The notes under the pieces are model-generated. The model saw only the letters and a program-made list of their open reading frames with translations. It was not told the origin of the DNA and searched no databases. From Macquaria australasica (lineage: Eukaryota > Chordata > Actinopteri > Centrarchiformes > Percichthyidae), in NCBI GenBank assembly GCA_005408345.1, contig SEMN01000007.1, positions 2,144,001-2,208,000 of the forward strand: 64,000 nucleotides of DNA. Direction: 5' to 3'. The position numbers were made by a program, and so were the translations under genes. Shown here in pieces: positions 36,447 through 47,849 of the stretch (positions are counted from its first letter, which is position 1; the number at the start of each line of letters is the position of its first letter).

Positions 36447-39400
36447 TGTGTGTGTGTGGCTTGTGTGTGTGTCGGATCGGATCGAATATCGAGATCGGAT
36501 CAGATCAGTTTTTTTTGCATCCGTGCTACTGGGGCTCCACAGCATTGTTGTGTTGCCATTATTTTCATCCATATTCTCTGGCTTTGAGTGTGAGTCAGCA
36601 TCACATGTGGTGCACTAAAACATTTTCTGTTGTCTACTGTGGGAAAACATTGATGATAACCTTCTTTAGTTGTTGCTATATTCATTATTTTTGATACCAT
36701 TCTTGCTCAACACCAGATTGAAATGGAATTATCCAGAAGCTACAGCCTATCCCAGCCACTCACCTCATTTAATCTACTGCATGTCGTCTATTCAGTTCAA
36801 GCGGACACTCGCTTGAGTTAGAAATGCAGAGGTATTTTCTTTATGCTACTAAAAGTGGCGTTTTTAAGTGTTCAAGCTAAAATTTGATATGGTGTTTGGT
36901 TACTGAAGTTCAGAGGAGGAATCCAGTAGGATGCATCAACTACTTTTGGAGGTATAATTGAAAAATGTGAATTAGGAAACACACACAAAAAAAAAATCTG
37001 AACAAAATTCCAGATATTTTACACAATATAAACCCTGTAATACCCTTTTTCTAAACACATTTATTGCCTTATTTTGTTGACCAGGTCAAACGTTCTAGTT
37101 TTATTATTTCAGGGCTTATTTGACATACAGTACGTGGTCTATAAAAGTGTGTGTCACTGCCTTCATGTTACGTACAACCATACGCACATACTCCGCGTCG
37201 TTCCCCTATGTTCCCAGTACTAGCTGAGTCCGAGGGAAATGTAGAGACTAAAAATATGCACCCTCTTAACAGCTCCCACTCACTTACCTAACAGAGTGAA
37301 TCACTGCATTATGACTGGAACATTTGCAAATGACCTTGTCATAGAGATCTGACACACAAAATACCACTGGGATTACAGTATGTATGCCAACATGGTTGTG
37401 TCTATACGGTATGCTACAGTGTGTGTATAGTGTGCATCTGTGTGTGTTGCTCTGAGGGTCATGGTGTGTGTGTGTGTTTCTGAATGCAGCTGTGTGTCTC
37501 TGCGTGTGTCTCAGTTGTGTGCATTTATACTTCATTGAGTCCTCCAGGTGAGTCATGCTTCTCCTTGGGCTCCTTTTCATAATAAAGAGCTCTTTGTCAT
37601 CCTTATTTTAAATGCACCACAGAGAGAAACATGTTCACACAACTAAGAAAGGCTTTTGCGAATAAGTTGGTCATTTAATTAATTTGTTTACCAATTTATA
37701 AGCACACCTGATCCTCATTTCCACATCAAGCAACACCTATATACAGCAGTAGATATTATCAATTATTATTACATTTTTATCTTGATTAATCAATTGTTTT
37801 GTCTGTAAAATGTGAGAAAATAGAAATTAAAAATGCGCATTGTAAATTTTACAATTTGAGACTTGTCATCTTCAACCAACACTCCTAAACCCAGAGGATT
37901 TCCAGGTACTGTCACATAAGACAAAGGAAAGCAGCAAATCCTCATATTGGAGAAGGTGCAACCTGAGAAAGTTCTGGCAATTTTGCTCGCAAAAATGACT
38001 GAAACAATTAATCGATTATTAAAATAATTGGAGATTCATTTTCTGTTGATCAACCAATCAGTTAATTGACTTGCCCTAACATGTACTACCTGACCACAAA
38101 TACTAGTCCTCTGCAAGATCATGTGTTGTGCCACCACAGCTACAGCGTCCAGCTTCTACTGCCTGCTCCCTTTCTTTGATTTTTGTTCCTTCACTGGCTG
38201 CTGTGGACCTCTGCCGTGAATCAAGACAAAGTATACCTAGATTCAGTACCCAGGGCAACATCAGCATAGGAAAGCAGGAAATTGTTTTGTCTTTGCACCA
38301 TTAGGATCGTTGGGCCGACTATAGTTATTATGACTAATTTTTACAGCTGGAATCAGGACCGTCAGTGTTACGGTTGTAAGGTGTAAGAAGAAAACTGGCT
38401 GAAAATGGCATTATCCTGTATTGTAGGTCATCCATGTCTTAGCGCGGAGATCAATACATCTTATGTTATCAGACTGAAATCAACCTCGCTCGGCTCTTAC
38501 AGAGTTCACTCACCTCCAGCTCTCTGCAGACTTTACAGTCTGTGTTGCCCACATTTCCTCAGCCACCATTCCCATAAAATGTGCCTTTTTGTCCATTTCT
38601 TTGCCTTCCCTGCACAAATTGCAGCATAATTGAGGTGCAATTTGCGCGGAAAAGGTTCAAATTCATATTTTCACTGGATGTGCGGGGTTGCCTAGCAACG
38701 CACCTGTAATTGTAGTCTACCTATCGTTCAGTTCAACATTCATTTTGACTGTCAAGACTAAAAAGAACTGCAGGTGTTGGAGTTTTGTGTTGGGTACCTT
38801 CTCATTGTAAATAATCTTCATCTAAATTTATTGCACTTAGACACACGCGTCACTCAGTCATAGTGACAATTAGAAACAAGATTATTACTCGTATTCCTTC
38901 ACCGTCCAGTTTTTCCATGTCAGGCCGAGCACTCTATCTGCTGTCGTCTGTTGTCGACGTAATGGAACAGTGCTGACAGGTGTTGAGGCGAGGGAACTCA
39001 TCTTGACCTTAGTGTCTGGATGCCATTGTTAAAAGAGCATATGCCAAAACATCCCAATAACAGCTGCCTTGCGTATAAATGCTGAAAGCCTTGGTCCACC
39101 TTCCTAACACATCTGGATTAGACCTGCTTGTTCCAGGAAGCTTCCCACATCACAGAACTGAAAGAGCTGCAGAAGTTCACAGGTTCAGGTGGATTAATAG
39201 CCTGGAGGGGTGTTGGATTTGTTCTGTCTTCATGTGTCCAAACAGAGGACTTCGTTCTCTGTAATATATTCTTAGGCCACCTTGTAGTTGTGTGTGATTA
39301 TTATGGATTCAACAGGCTTTGATTGTATTGAGACAAATGGGCAGAGCGTACAGTTAAGGAACAAAACAAAAACATTACATAGCCACTTAGCCTTTATAGT

Positions 39401-42400
39401 GTAATAGATATACAGTTGCAGGGAATTAAGTGCAGCTATATATAGAGAAATGCCATGCTGTACTGTGTCACCTTGAGAAAATGATACACATGATGACAAG
39501 TAATTTTATCATATAATTAATGGGATTTAAAAATGGAACAAGATGATTTTACAAAACTGAACATAAGTCAAAATGAAACGCTCCTCCGCTCACCTCTAAA
39601 GAACACCTGTTCATTTTGCAACAATTTTGTATGTAAATGTGTATGTTCCTGGAGAAAACCTGACATTTCCAAAACTTTTGGATTGCGTATTATTCCAGAT
39701 AACTCTTTTGCACTCCACAGTGGCAAAGCTTCTCCTGCAGCAGCCCCTCATTTGTCAAAGCTCAGTGATAAACAAGTTCGCCCCCAGTGTGAAACCAGAG
39801 CACATCAAGGCCGGCAGCACATCATACAGATGGGCAGAGCAGCTTGCTGGAAACAGGCAGAGCAGGTTGCCAGTTTTATAGCTGCTTGTCAGCCCAGTGC
39901 CCACCTGGCTAGACTGTTAGCCTCTATCCACCATCCCACGTTGGCAGATTAGCATCAACAAGAACTTCATGGAAACATTGAAAAAGAAGTAGTGGTAGCT
40001 GATGTAACAGTTACAGAGGACTAGTACACTCACAGGGTAACGTCTTTAATTAGTGGCTGTAACTTCTTGTTTTCTTTCCATGGCAATTTTTATCTCAGCT
40101 ATTCTAAACCACAGCATAAGACATAAAGACTAAAAGCTTAGACTAAAGGTATGTACACAATTTTCTATAGAAACGAGTCTTCAGCCGTGCTAGCGGTACT
40201 TAGGCACAGAGGTGCTTTGAGCTAAATGCTAACGTCAGCATGATAACATACTCACAATGACAATGCTGACATGTAGGTTGGTGTAATGTTTACCATTATT
40301 CACCATGTAGTTTAGCGTGTTAGCATGCTAACATTTGCTAATTAGCACTAAATACAAAGTACAGCTGAGGCTGATGGGAATGTTGTTAATTTTTCAGGTA
40401 TTTGATCATAAAAGTGTTGGACAAATTAAAAATTTGATGATGGTGCTAAAAGAAAAGTGAACGTATCACCACAGTGTGCCGCTAGCATGGCTAAAAACAA
40501 TTAAAGGTCCTTCACACCCACTCAGGACCGTGAGTGCAAACTGTGTTTGACATCCTCCCCACTCTGTTAGCTTTATTGCACCTGCCCAGGTGGAACAAGT
40601 TGCACCTTTTTTTATTATAATTATTATTATTATTATTATTATTATTATTGGTGCATGGAGTCCGGTGCCCTCATGTAATGCCAAGCATAGCTCTGCCCAC
40701 CATCAACCTGAGCAGAAGTCTAATCAGGATAAGTGAAACACCTGTGTGGATGTGGCAGTCCTTTGACTGTCTACCAAAAACTTGGCTCAGCCAGGGACTG
40801 GTAAAGAACCATATACATGTCAAAGAGCAAAATGAATGATTCCTCATTTATGTAGGCACCCATGTGGAGAACATTACACTGTAGCTACAAGTGAGTCCCT
40901 TGATAGAGTGGTTTATGAGGTTGACAGGTCATTTCCATGCAGCTGTCTCGGGCCATAAAGCAAATGTGTTTAGCACACTGTTGGCAGGGAAAGTTAGTAG
41001 AGTGTTGCACAAAGAGATGAAATTTACCGACAGCAGATATAAAATAAATTGTCTTGTTTGACTGATGACAAGAATCATTAGCAGCAATCCATTAACAAGA
41101 TGCAGATGCAGGGCTGCGAAGTTGTGATAATAACACTAAGTGTGATGTTTTCTTGGTCCAGTGGAGTTGTAGGGTCAGGGGGCGAGCGCAGTGTCCATTG
41201 CAATAACCAGAAAAATTTGCATTTAACGTACAGTTAGTATTACCATCGCGGTCTCGGTGAGGCTCACGCCGTGGAGAGAGAGCCCTACAAGGGATATGGT
41301 TTCACAGGGGAACCAGCTCCTTCTGCTGCCTGTCGAAGTTGTGGTTTTGGTGGGAGGGGCTTAGCGGAGTGATACAAGGCAGCAGAGAGAAGCGGAAGGT
41401 TTTGCACAGATTTTGCCTGCCCCAGCTTTAAGATGGATGCATAGTTGGATACCTCTTACTGTCTTCAAGACCAAAACGTGATACTCAGAGATGGGGGGGG
41501 GGGGTTATTATATCATGAAAAATTAAACCAAGTCTATAGTGTTTTTGTTTTGCAAACAGGTTCGCGGCCGTGAAAATGTGCAGTGTTTGGTGTGATTTCT
41601 TTAACTATATTTACATAAGGACAGCAGGAAGTGGCTCTGGGATTTTTAATTCATTATCATGAATAAGAAGTTGTCTCATGCTTACTGTATCTGGTCAAGC
41701 AAACACGCGCCTCCCAGTATCTTGTGTCACGCTAAATTTTATAGGATTTCAAGGGGCATCAGGTCAGAGAGAGAGAGTTCATAAAGCAGCATTTATGACC
41801 TGTACTTAATATTCTTGGCTTTGATGTAGTCTTTCCTCATCCAGGACCAACAGCCAGACAGGCTGATGAGTGCTGGTATTTAAAGAGCTGCTGGGGCCAG
41901 ATAGCTTCACCACTAAGAGGACAGCACAGCAGATACTGCGTTTACAGATAAAGGTACTGAGTTTCTGATGCTTGAGCTCCTCTTAGAGCTTCCTGTATCA
42001 TTAAACTGTTCGACAAGCAAAATGGCTCCATGATACATAGAGATCCTACTGCCGACTCGCTGGAATTCATCTCCAACCACAGGGTCAGCAGACGGAGCTA
42101 ATGTCTGCTGCATGGATAATGCGACCAGTAAGTAACTCATGCAGCTTTACTGTACATCAAAAAATCTGAATAAGATGTTCTAGAGACTTTCTGCAACTCA
42201 CGTGATTTTTGCAGTGGCAGAGTGCAAAATAAGTGGCTTGTACACTGTATATGTACTTTATTGTGCATGTTTTGTTGGTAGTATTTAGATATTTATAGTG
42301 ACAGTCCCCCTTCTTGTTTGCTCAGTATCAGTCTCCATTAGGTCCTATTTTCTCTGAGCGCAGTACAGTTAATTCTCCTTTGTCATGTCATGTATTTTAT

Positions 42401-45400
42401 TTTCTCGTTCAGTCTTCATAAATGTTTAATTTCTTTTATGCAGTCCAGTTGTGCTCTTGAATTCTTCATTTCTTTGTTTGTTGTTCTTTAAAAGATTATG
42501 GGGTCTCACCTGCACAGAATGGAATTATTTTTACTTTTTGAAGTGAATATAATCCAAACAACTTGGATTTAAAATGTCCATCTATTTTAGAAAGTGCATG
42601 ACCAATAAAAAATAAATAAAATAAAAAAAATCCTGCACACTGTCAATCACTTGGTCTCTCTTCAGTCATAAACGGGGTTTATGGCTTTCTGGAGAGCAAT
42701 AACTTTGTTTTAACAGTTCATTATAAACAAAATGCATCAATTCCTGTGTGACTTTACAATTTCACGCCAGTATACCATCCAATACATCACATCTAAATAG
42801 GCCATTTTGAAGGATGTTAAGCTAAATACTTAGAATGACACCCTGTAGGGGTCAACTGCAACACTGGTGAAAATTAAAATAAATACATAGCTGCAATAAC
42901 TTTATGTGAAGGGTTTTCACTCTAACTAGCAACTAAATGCACTTTCAGTTGCAGGTGCCACAGCTTGTTCTGTGCAGCACCAGTAACTTTAGCCATTTGG
43001 TTCGTAGCAGAGGACTGGGCTGTTCCCAGCTGCCCACTCAAAGGCCAGACAGGCAGAGAAGCCCTGCCTGTGGTACAGAGTGCCAGCGGAAACCAGCAGC
43101 TGCTGGCCGGCCGGCAACCTCTTTAAAGCTGTTTTGTAATGGGGCTGTCAGGTGCCAACTCCAACTGACCACATAAAGATGAGTGAGTGGAGCAGCCTGG
43201 GTGGTTCCAGTGCGATGGAGGGTTTACACCTCGACTAGTGGCATGAGTGTACAGTATTAGACATTAGTCAACACGATCATCTGTACAGGGCTTTACTTTG
43301 AATGAAACCAGTGTCAGTACTTTAAACCAGCGGCCTGAAGAGAGTGCACATTCAGCGTTTAGATAAAGAACCATCTATTCATCATTGAGAAGTCACAAAT
43401 AAAAAAAAGTTACATAAAAGCAAAGTAGGCTGGCACAACACAGAATTACTAGTAAAGTATACTTTATGTTGCTAATTCGATTTTACTTATCATATGTATG
43501 ATATGACATCTGGGACAATTTTCTTTTGACTTGACTTCTGCAAAAACTACATGCCTACGTAAGACCATATATCACAGGATCTGACATACAGTATGTCGAC
43601 AGTATGTTTCAAAATGTACAGTCAGATATTCATACTGTATGTCCTCACAAGCTATTAACACCTGCTGTTATCAGGTTTGTTTTTGTCTTAAAATCTGATC
43701 AATCAAGAAAATCATGGTATTAATTTTGTAGTTTATTTTTTCTTTATAGGGGACAGTGCATAATAACACTGTTATATTAAAAACCATTGTTAATATGCTG
43801 TGTTTACTTCAACAGCTAATTTGCAATAATCCCAAAACACACTAACAAGAGACCAAACAGATAAAACATCTTACATAAAACACTTTACAAGACAGCCTCA
43901 AAAGATGAGTAAACAGACTTCCGGTAGTTTTACTGTTTTACCGTTAGATCCCTGAATAGAGGACCTTGTCGATGCAAACCACCTTAAGTTGAGTTAGACA
44001 GCCCACACCTCCCTCTCTCTGACCCTGTCTGCTGTCTACTCATCAATACCGTTCTGAGACAGCAGACCATTTACTGACAAAAGACTTTGGAGGCAAGAGC
44101 AAAAAGTCTGAGCACTTATCCTGCAACTGTCTGACAGAAGTGAGACACAGTTGGTACCTCAGACAGCCAGAGAGCAGCAGCAGATTTCTGCCTCGGCCTG
44201 GGGTTTGTTTGGGCAGGAAAACAATCAATGTGTCGAGATAAAAAAATGACATCTACCTGCCTTCATTGGTACGTGGTGATAAACAGTAATGAGTAAGAGG
44301 TGGACAAAAATAAAAAGTACTGGCCCAGTTAAAGTAGTGCTGAAAGAATTAGTTACTTAATCAGTTCATCAACGGAAAATGTAATTTCTTTGGACAGTTG
44401 GATGGACAGGCACATGAATGATAGACTTTTACAGCATTTGATTATAATCAATTAATAAATCTAGGAATTGAAAAACTGATTCATTAGATTTGATGCATTA
44501 TGCTTAAAAAAAACACTAAAAAAAACTATTTTAAAAGATCATTGAATTTGCCAATTAATAATTACATTTCCTGGCTTTACATTGTGAATTAATAATAAAT
44601 GAATTAATCAGAAGACCACCTCACAGAGCAGGAGCTCTGATTGGCCAGCTGTTTCTTGGCAGAAGTCTGGTCCTTCAGACACATCGGTGAACCTTATATT
44701 TGGAACCCGTCGTTGCACCTCCTTCATTGTTTCCAACCCGCTCACCAGAAGAAAACATCATTATTGGATGATTCTGCAAAGCCAGGATTTTGTTCAGCGC
44801 CAACATGCAGTTTTTCATTTGTTATACCAGCACTGGCCTTGCAAGGCGTCACTGGCACCCAGAGAAAGCGCAGCTGAGCGGAGATGTTCTTGCAATAAAA
44901 TAAAATGTTTTTAAAATGTTTGACGTTTTCTTCTGGAGAGGGTTGATTTATTTTTTTATTTTTTTCAAACCCTGTCTCAAAGAAATGACTTAATTATTAT
45001 AAATTGCTAAATTGGTATGCCAATTATGTTGTGATGACGAACATAATCGCTGCCTGGGTTATGTGTAGAGGCATCGTTTTTTTTGATTAAATGAAGCTCT
45101 ACATATACAAAGCACAGGACTTTGACTCCAGAGACCGGGGTTTACATCCTGAGTCCCGTGTGTAGTTTAGGTTTAGGCAACAAAAGCACTTTGGTTAAGG
45201 TTAGGAAAAGATCCTGGTTTTGGTTAAATGTTAATAAAGACGTTGTGTCTCTTACTTGAAGTCACTGTGGACTTTTTCTGTATTAAACCAAGACCATGAT
45301 CTCTCAATAACCTTAACCAAAGTGCTTTTGTTGCCTAAACATAACCATAAAATGTTCAATAAAGCTGTAGCCACTACGAGCGGATATTGTATTGCAAGAT

Positions 45401-47224
45401 CAGATATTTTGGCGGAAAACTAATGAAATACGTTGTCAGTGAACATTTTGTGACATGCCAGATACATTAATCAACAACATTTCCCCTTTATGTTACTAGA
45501 AAACCTAATCATGTTTCCTTCAAAACATGTTTGCAGATTACAGTGGTTGTATATAAACGTAATCTCTGGGAGACGGGGTTGATTTATTCTTATGTCATTC
45601 TTATGCTGAACCTGTCAAACTTGCATTTAAATGCATACTGTATTGTGAGGAAAAAAGAGGGCATCATAGCACCTCTGCCAGGGACCGCATGGTATTTGTT
45701 TGGACTGTCCCGGGTCAAACTCCAGAGCTCCTTTTATGTCCCAGTCCGTCCTCGGCTTTTGGAAATGTTGATGGCCATTTTCCACTATTTTCTGACACAT
45801 TGTATGTTTTAGGCATGTGTTTGTTGTGGTCAAGGTTAGGGTGAACACCTGGTTGTGTTGAAACACATCATCTTCACCGGCAGTTACTCTTGTTCCTATC
45901 CACTGCCAGACTGTAGTAAAACATCATTCAAATAATCTTGGTGATGGGCTGCAGCTTTGAAGTCCATTCTGCTAGTCGGAAGCTGATTGAATTCCAGTGA
46001 ACACATTTCCATTCCGCTTTCATCTCTCCACCAGTCAAATTTAATTTTTAGAACAGCAAAGACTTTATGAATGATGGTTTCTGTCTGGCGGGGGGTGCAT
46101 TCAGCGAGGCGGAGGATAAAATGTCCAACACCATGAGGACTTAATTGATGCCATTATCATATGAACAGCACCAAAACAAAGAATTCAGTTAGACTTTGGG
46201 TGACATTTCCACATTCACGGCAGAGCATGCGTTTAGCTGCAGCTTGATTTATGCTGTCAGTCTGCCACAATCGCTCAGCCATTACAGGTATTAAGGCTGT
46301 GTGCACTCACAAAGAAGCATGTCGCTTTGTGTACCCCGGGAATCGGCTTTTATTATCTGATAAATAGAGAGAAGCTGGAACAAGATACTTATCTACCGAC
46401 TATACATGCCTCTGTTGTAACGCTGTGTGTGCCAGAGATAGGCCTTTATTTTCAGATAACGGTTGTCTAAGGGTTATACTAGAAAAGAAGTGGTGTGTGT
46501 GACTTGTTGTCAGAAATCAAAAGTGTTTATACCTTCTGACGAAGTGTACTGTCCCCTTAATTCAAGCCCTTTCATGAGATGTCAAAGATTTTCAACACAT
46601 GCCTTTGGACGTGTTGAAATTTGAACATGTTGACAGTGAACACTCTTTTCAAAAGCTAAATCCAAATGATAAGCATCCTTTGTATGCATGTAAATCTCTC
46701 TGTTTGGTACAATGAAATATCACGCACTGTAATAGGGGTGCACATAAAATTACAGTTTGAATCACACTAAAGAAAAAGACCAGTACTGCCCCGCTCTGAA
46801 TGGAGTCATGCTGCTCTGTTGCCCCCCTGTGGAGGCTTTAACAACATACATGCCACACATTTTGAATGAAACGTGTTACATGGGGACTGTATTGCTCCTT
46901 CACATGAATTTTCAACACTTATGATTAATGGCTTCCATGATCTTTTTCTTTCTCCAGATATGAAGCGTCCAAAGAGCCCCGACTGGCTGGACAGCAGCCC
47001 TCCTCCCAAGAGTCAGGAGGAGGGCGAAGAGGAGGAGGATGAGGAGGAGAGGAGGGTGGCGGCAGGGCACCGGGCCAAACGAGAGCGCCGTCAAGGCAGC
47101 AGCAGTGCCACTATGTGCCAGGTGTGCCACATACAGCTGAACTCCAGCGCCCAGGCCCAGATCCACTACAGAGGGAAGACGCACCAGAGGAGGCTGCGCC
47201 GACTGGCAAAGGTTGTCAGCACAG
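19285..47224 (+). CDS. znf385c: ZNF385-family zinc-finger protein, first two coding exons
   Basis: Exon 1 (19285-19327, residues 1-14 plus one base, donor ACAG|gtagga) splices in phase 1 to exon 2 (46958-47224, acceptor tttctccag), which leaves at ACAG|gtaggt in the same phase. The joined product begins with a short acidic leader. It then has a Pro/Ser stretch (PKSPDWLDSSPPPKS), an acidic block (35-45), a basic patch RAKRERR (53-59) that could be a nuclear signal, and one C2H2 finger. The finger ligands are Cys68, Cys71, His84 and His90, with C-x2-C-x12-H-x5-H spacing. That wide spacing and NSSAQAQIHYRGKTHQRRL are the matrin/JAZ-type finger of the ZNF385 family, which binds nucleic acid in the nucleus. 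The paralogue is called znf385c because RAB5C and ZNF385C are neighbours in other vertebrates. The later exons, with the other fingers, lie beyond the window. Confidence 0.85.
20267..20407 (+). mobile_element. tRNA-derived SINE, truncated
   Basis: Starts gggcggctgtagctcaggtgg with an RNA polymerase III A box (TAGCTCAGGTGG). A B box (GGTTCGATCC, 20322-20331) follows, then the body sequence actgaaccccaaattacttc. This is the tRNA-like head of a very common fish SINE. The cloverleaf is not preserved, so it is not a tRNA gene. The 3' tail is missing. Confidence 0.75.
20742..20780 (+). repeat. LINE-type tail motif (ctgatgaaggc...aaacgcgt)
   Basis: The phrase ccctgatgaaggccacaagc followed by aaaacgcgttggttt is a motif recurrent in fish dispersed repeats. 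The preceding 250 bases (20490-20740) may belong to the same element, but I cannot set a boundary. Confidence 0.35.
20817..21135. repeat. Palindromic dispersed repeat copy
   Basis: Contains cctcgatcaatatattgatt, gtttggtctataaattata, cagtccaaaacctaaaggta and tattgattgactaattgagt, the recurrent blocks of the ...attaatcgattagt... fish element family in this window. Confidence 0.6.
22223..22420. repeat. Palindromic dispersed repeat copy (partial)
   Basis: gctgaatcaattagttgatc, agcagaaaattatggacaac and gataatcgaataatcattt mark one end of the same family. The other end is missing. Confidence 0.55.
25480..25802. repeat. Palindromic dispersed repeat copy with poly(T) run
   Basis: Contains gattattttctcaattaaat, gtctgaaacccaaaaatatt and gccgattaatttcctgtcta of the same family. 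It is interrupted by a poly(T) run of about 24 at 25608-25631. Confidence 0.6.
26647..26822 (-). mobile_element. MITE, half copy
   Basis: Its - strand matches 30540-30722 over about 175 bases (shared blocks: tccgcggtgga/taccgcggctcca, ctggctccaaatgacgttac, aagatggacgacgcg). It keeps one terminal repeat (ctgtgtataaagatggacga) and lacks the other half of the element. Confidence 0.75.
28205..28362 (+). mobile_element. 5'-truncated LINE 3' end (first)
   Basis: Ends with aaattgcccctcgaggacaa followed by taaaaactatccaatccaat. This is the 3' terminus I recognise from abundant fish LINEs that end in a short pentanucleotide tail. No reverse transcriptase remains. Confidence 0.55.
28363..28676 (+). 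mobile_element. 5'-truncated LINE 3' end (second)
   Basis: Contains repeated ctttgcacattgcaaa/cctttgcacattcc motifs. It ends caaagcaaattccttgtatg ... ggcaataaacctgattctga with a short (GATTCT)n tail, a typical fish L2-like 3' end. Confidence 0.6.
29350..29512. repeat. Palindromic dispersed repeat copy (partial)
   Basis: aaatcctcacatttgagcag, cttgccagttaattttctgt and cagttgactaattgtttaat are the 3' half of the ...attaatcgattagt... family. Confidence 0.55.
30304..30725. mobile_element. MITE with terminal inverted repeats (full copy)
   Basis: The left end catgtaaagatggacaacat pairs with the right end read in reverse (ctgtaaataaagatggacga). It is about 420 bases with no transposase. Its right half is repeated in opposite orientation at 26647-26822, about 3.7 kb away. 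Confidence 0.75.
31690..31910 (-). repeat. Repeat remnant with aacgttttcgacctttaatg motif
   Basis: On the - strand it reads gcctgacaaagacattaaag, gtcgaaaacgttgcctcatt and, further on, aatgtgcggaccagctctct. It resembles the tail block shared by several fish retroelements. The boundaries are approximate. Confidence 0.35.
33300..33559. mobile_element. Long-inverted-repeat element, right half only
   Basis: Matches the right half of the element at 15157-15715 (gctggtaggtggattt, cgtttccagtctttatgcta, cttctcatctaactt, catttcccaaaatgtcaaac) and ends with the same terminal tttctttaa. The left arm is absent. Confidence 0.72.
35617..35720. repeat. Compound microsatellite (CT)n(AT)n(GATA)n(TATG)n
   Basis: Successive CT, AT, GATATA/GATA and GTAT runs without a gene. 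It produces spurious low-complexity reading frames. Confidence 0.92.
36367..36444. repeat. (GT)39 microsatellite
   Basis: Seventy-eight bases of perfect GT, followed by imperfect GT to about 36472. Confidence 0.96.
37755..38085. repeat. Palindromic dispersed repeat copy (near full length)
   Basis: Both arms are visible: atcttgattaatcaattgtt and tgtctgtaaaatgtgagaaa on the left, acaattaatcgattattaaa and tcaaccaatcagttaattga ending ttgccctaac on the right. Internal blocks are shared with the copies at 20817 and 25480. Confidence 0.65.
40180..40460. repeat. Dispersed fish repeat rich in GCTAACAT/GCTAGC
   Basis: Contains gtgctttgagctaaatgcta, gcgtgttagcatgctaacat and gtacagctgaggctgatggg, phrases I recognise from a very abundant percomorph repeat. 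No protein frame. Confidence 0.6.
40608..40650. repeat. (ATT)n microsatellite
   Basis: About thirteen ATT units after a T run. The upstream 40545-40605 is related to 340-400 in the Ly6 unit. Confidence 0.9.
44338..44420. repeat. Palindromic dispersed repeat fragment
   Basis: gctgaaagaattagttactt and agttcatcaacggaaaatgt resemble one end of the ...attagtcgattagt... family. Only a degenerate end is present. Confidence 0.4.
45171..45340. repeat. Perfect 33-bp inverted repeat (hairpin)
   Basis: The 33 bases at 45171-45203 (starting gtttaggcaacaaaagcact) are exactly complementary to 45308-45340, with a 104-base loop. Weaker pairing continues inward (agatcctgg/ccatgatct). It is a fold-back fish repeat of the tttaggcaacaaaa type. 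Confidence 0.85.
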
Positions 47225-47394
47225 GTAGGTGATGCACTGATTTTATACTATTACTTAATACTTATTTCAGTTACATGTGCAAAAGTTGAGTTACCTGCTG
47301 TGGCCGTCACTATAAATGTATCCTACTAAAGCTGCCTCAATTTATTCGAGGGGTGTTAATTCAACTATATGTTTATGACTGAGGTAGTTAGTGG
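47225..47394 (+). other. znf385c: Start of intron 2 of the znf385-type gene
   Basis: Non-coding sequence following the donor at 47225. The intron continues beyond the window, since no further exon of the main transcript was recognised up to 64000. Confidence 0.6.
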
Positions 47395-47597
47395 TGATGT
47401 TGTAGCCTACTGGACTGCATTATATTGAAATGTGTTTCTACATAATGCAGTCTAGTTCAGCACCGCTAAATTAATTCCTCTCTGACAGAAAGCTGAAAAC
47501 TTAACATTATCATCTTTGTAAAGGTAGAATTTATAGCTGAGCTGTTGGATTGGATTGCATTAGATTTTACAGGTGTACCTAATAAAGTGACCACTGA

Positions 47598-47600
<3 letters not shown>
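47395..47600 (+). repeat. Dispersed repeat (cacctaataaa family), copy 2
   Basis: Ends attttacaggtgtacctaat followed by aaagtgaccactgagtc, the counterpart of 12665-12875 in the opposite orientation. It abuts a GT microsatellite, as copies of this family often do. Confidence 0.55.
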
Positions 47601-47643
<43 letters not shown>

Positions 47644-47712
47644 ATATATATATGTATGTATGTATGTGTGTGTGTGTGTGTATGTGTATATATATATATA
47701 TGTATGTATGTA

Positions 47713-47743
<31 letters not shown>

Positions 47744-47796
47744 ATATATATATGTATGTATGTGTGTGTGTGTGTATGTGTATATATATATATGTA

Positions 47797-47840
<44 letters not shown>
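47601..47840. repeat. Higher-order TG/TA/TATG microsatellite
   Basis: A block of the form (TG)n TATG TG (TA)n (TGTA)n recurs four times with a period of roughly 40-55 bases, then decays to pure TA. Long reading frames on both strands are artefacts. Confidence 0.93.
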
Positions 47841-47845
<5 letters not shown>

Positions 47846-47849
47846 AACG

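Larger units (their letters stand above)
19328..46957 (+). other. znf385c: Intron 1 of the znf385-type gene (27.6 kb)
   Basis: Phase-1 intron between the CpG-rich first exon and the zinc-finger exon. I found no internal gene. It carries the dispersed elements listed separately. Stretches with no recognised content are 22430-25480, 30730-33300, 33600-35600, 36700-37750, 38090-40180, 40660-45160 and 45350-46957. A long first intron of this kind often holds regulatory DNA; candidate segments are given in the findings. Confidence 0.75.

Noticed and set aside
36314..36694. CVCVCV/HTHTHT reading frames
   Set aside because: Translations of the (GT)39 microsatellite. The same applies to frames at 14067-14421, 47466-47939, 35535-35803 and 51624-52394.
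39533..39952. 139-codon open frame
   Set aside because: The composition looks non-coding, no domain is recognisable, and no promoter or poly(A) signal is placed around it.
44620..44920. Possible short transcript ending in AATAAA
   Set aside because: An open frame precedes an AATAAA at about 44896, but there is no splice structure, recognisable protein or promoter; not supported.
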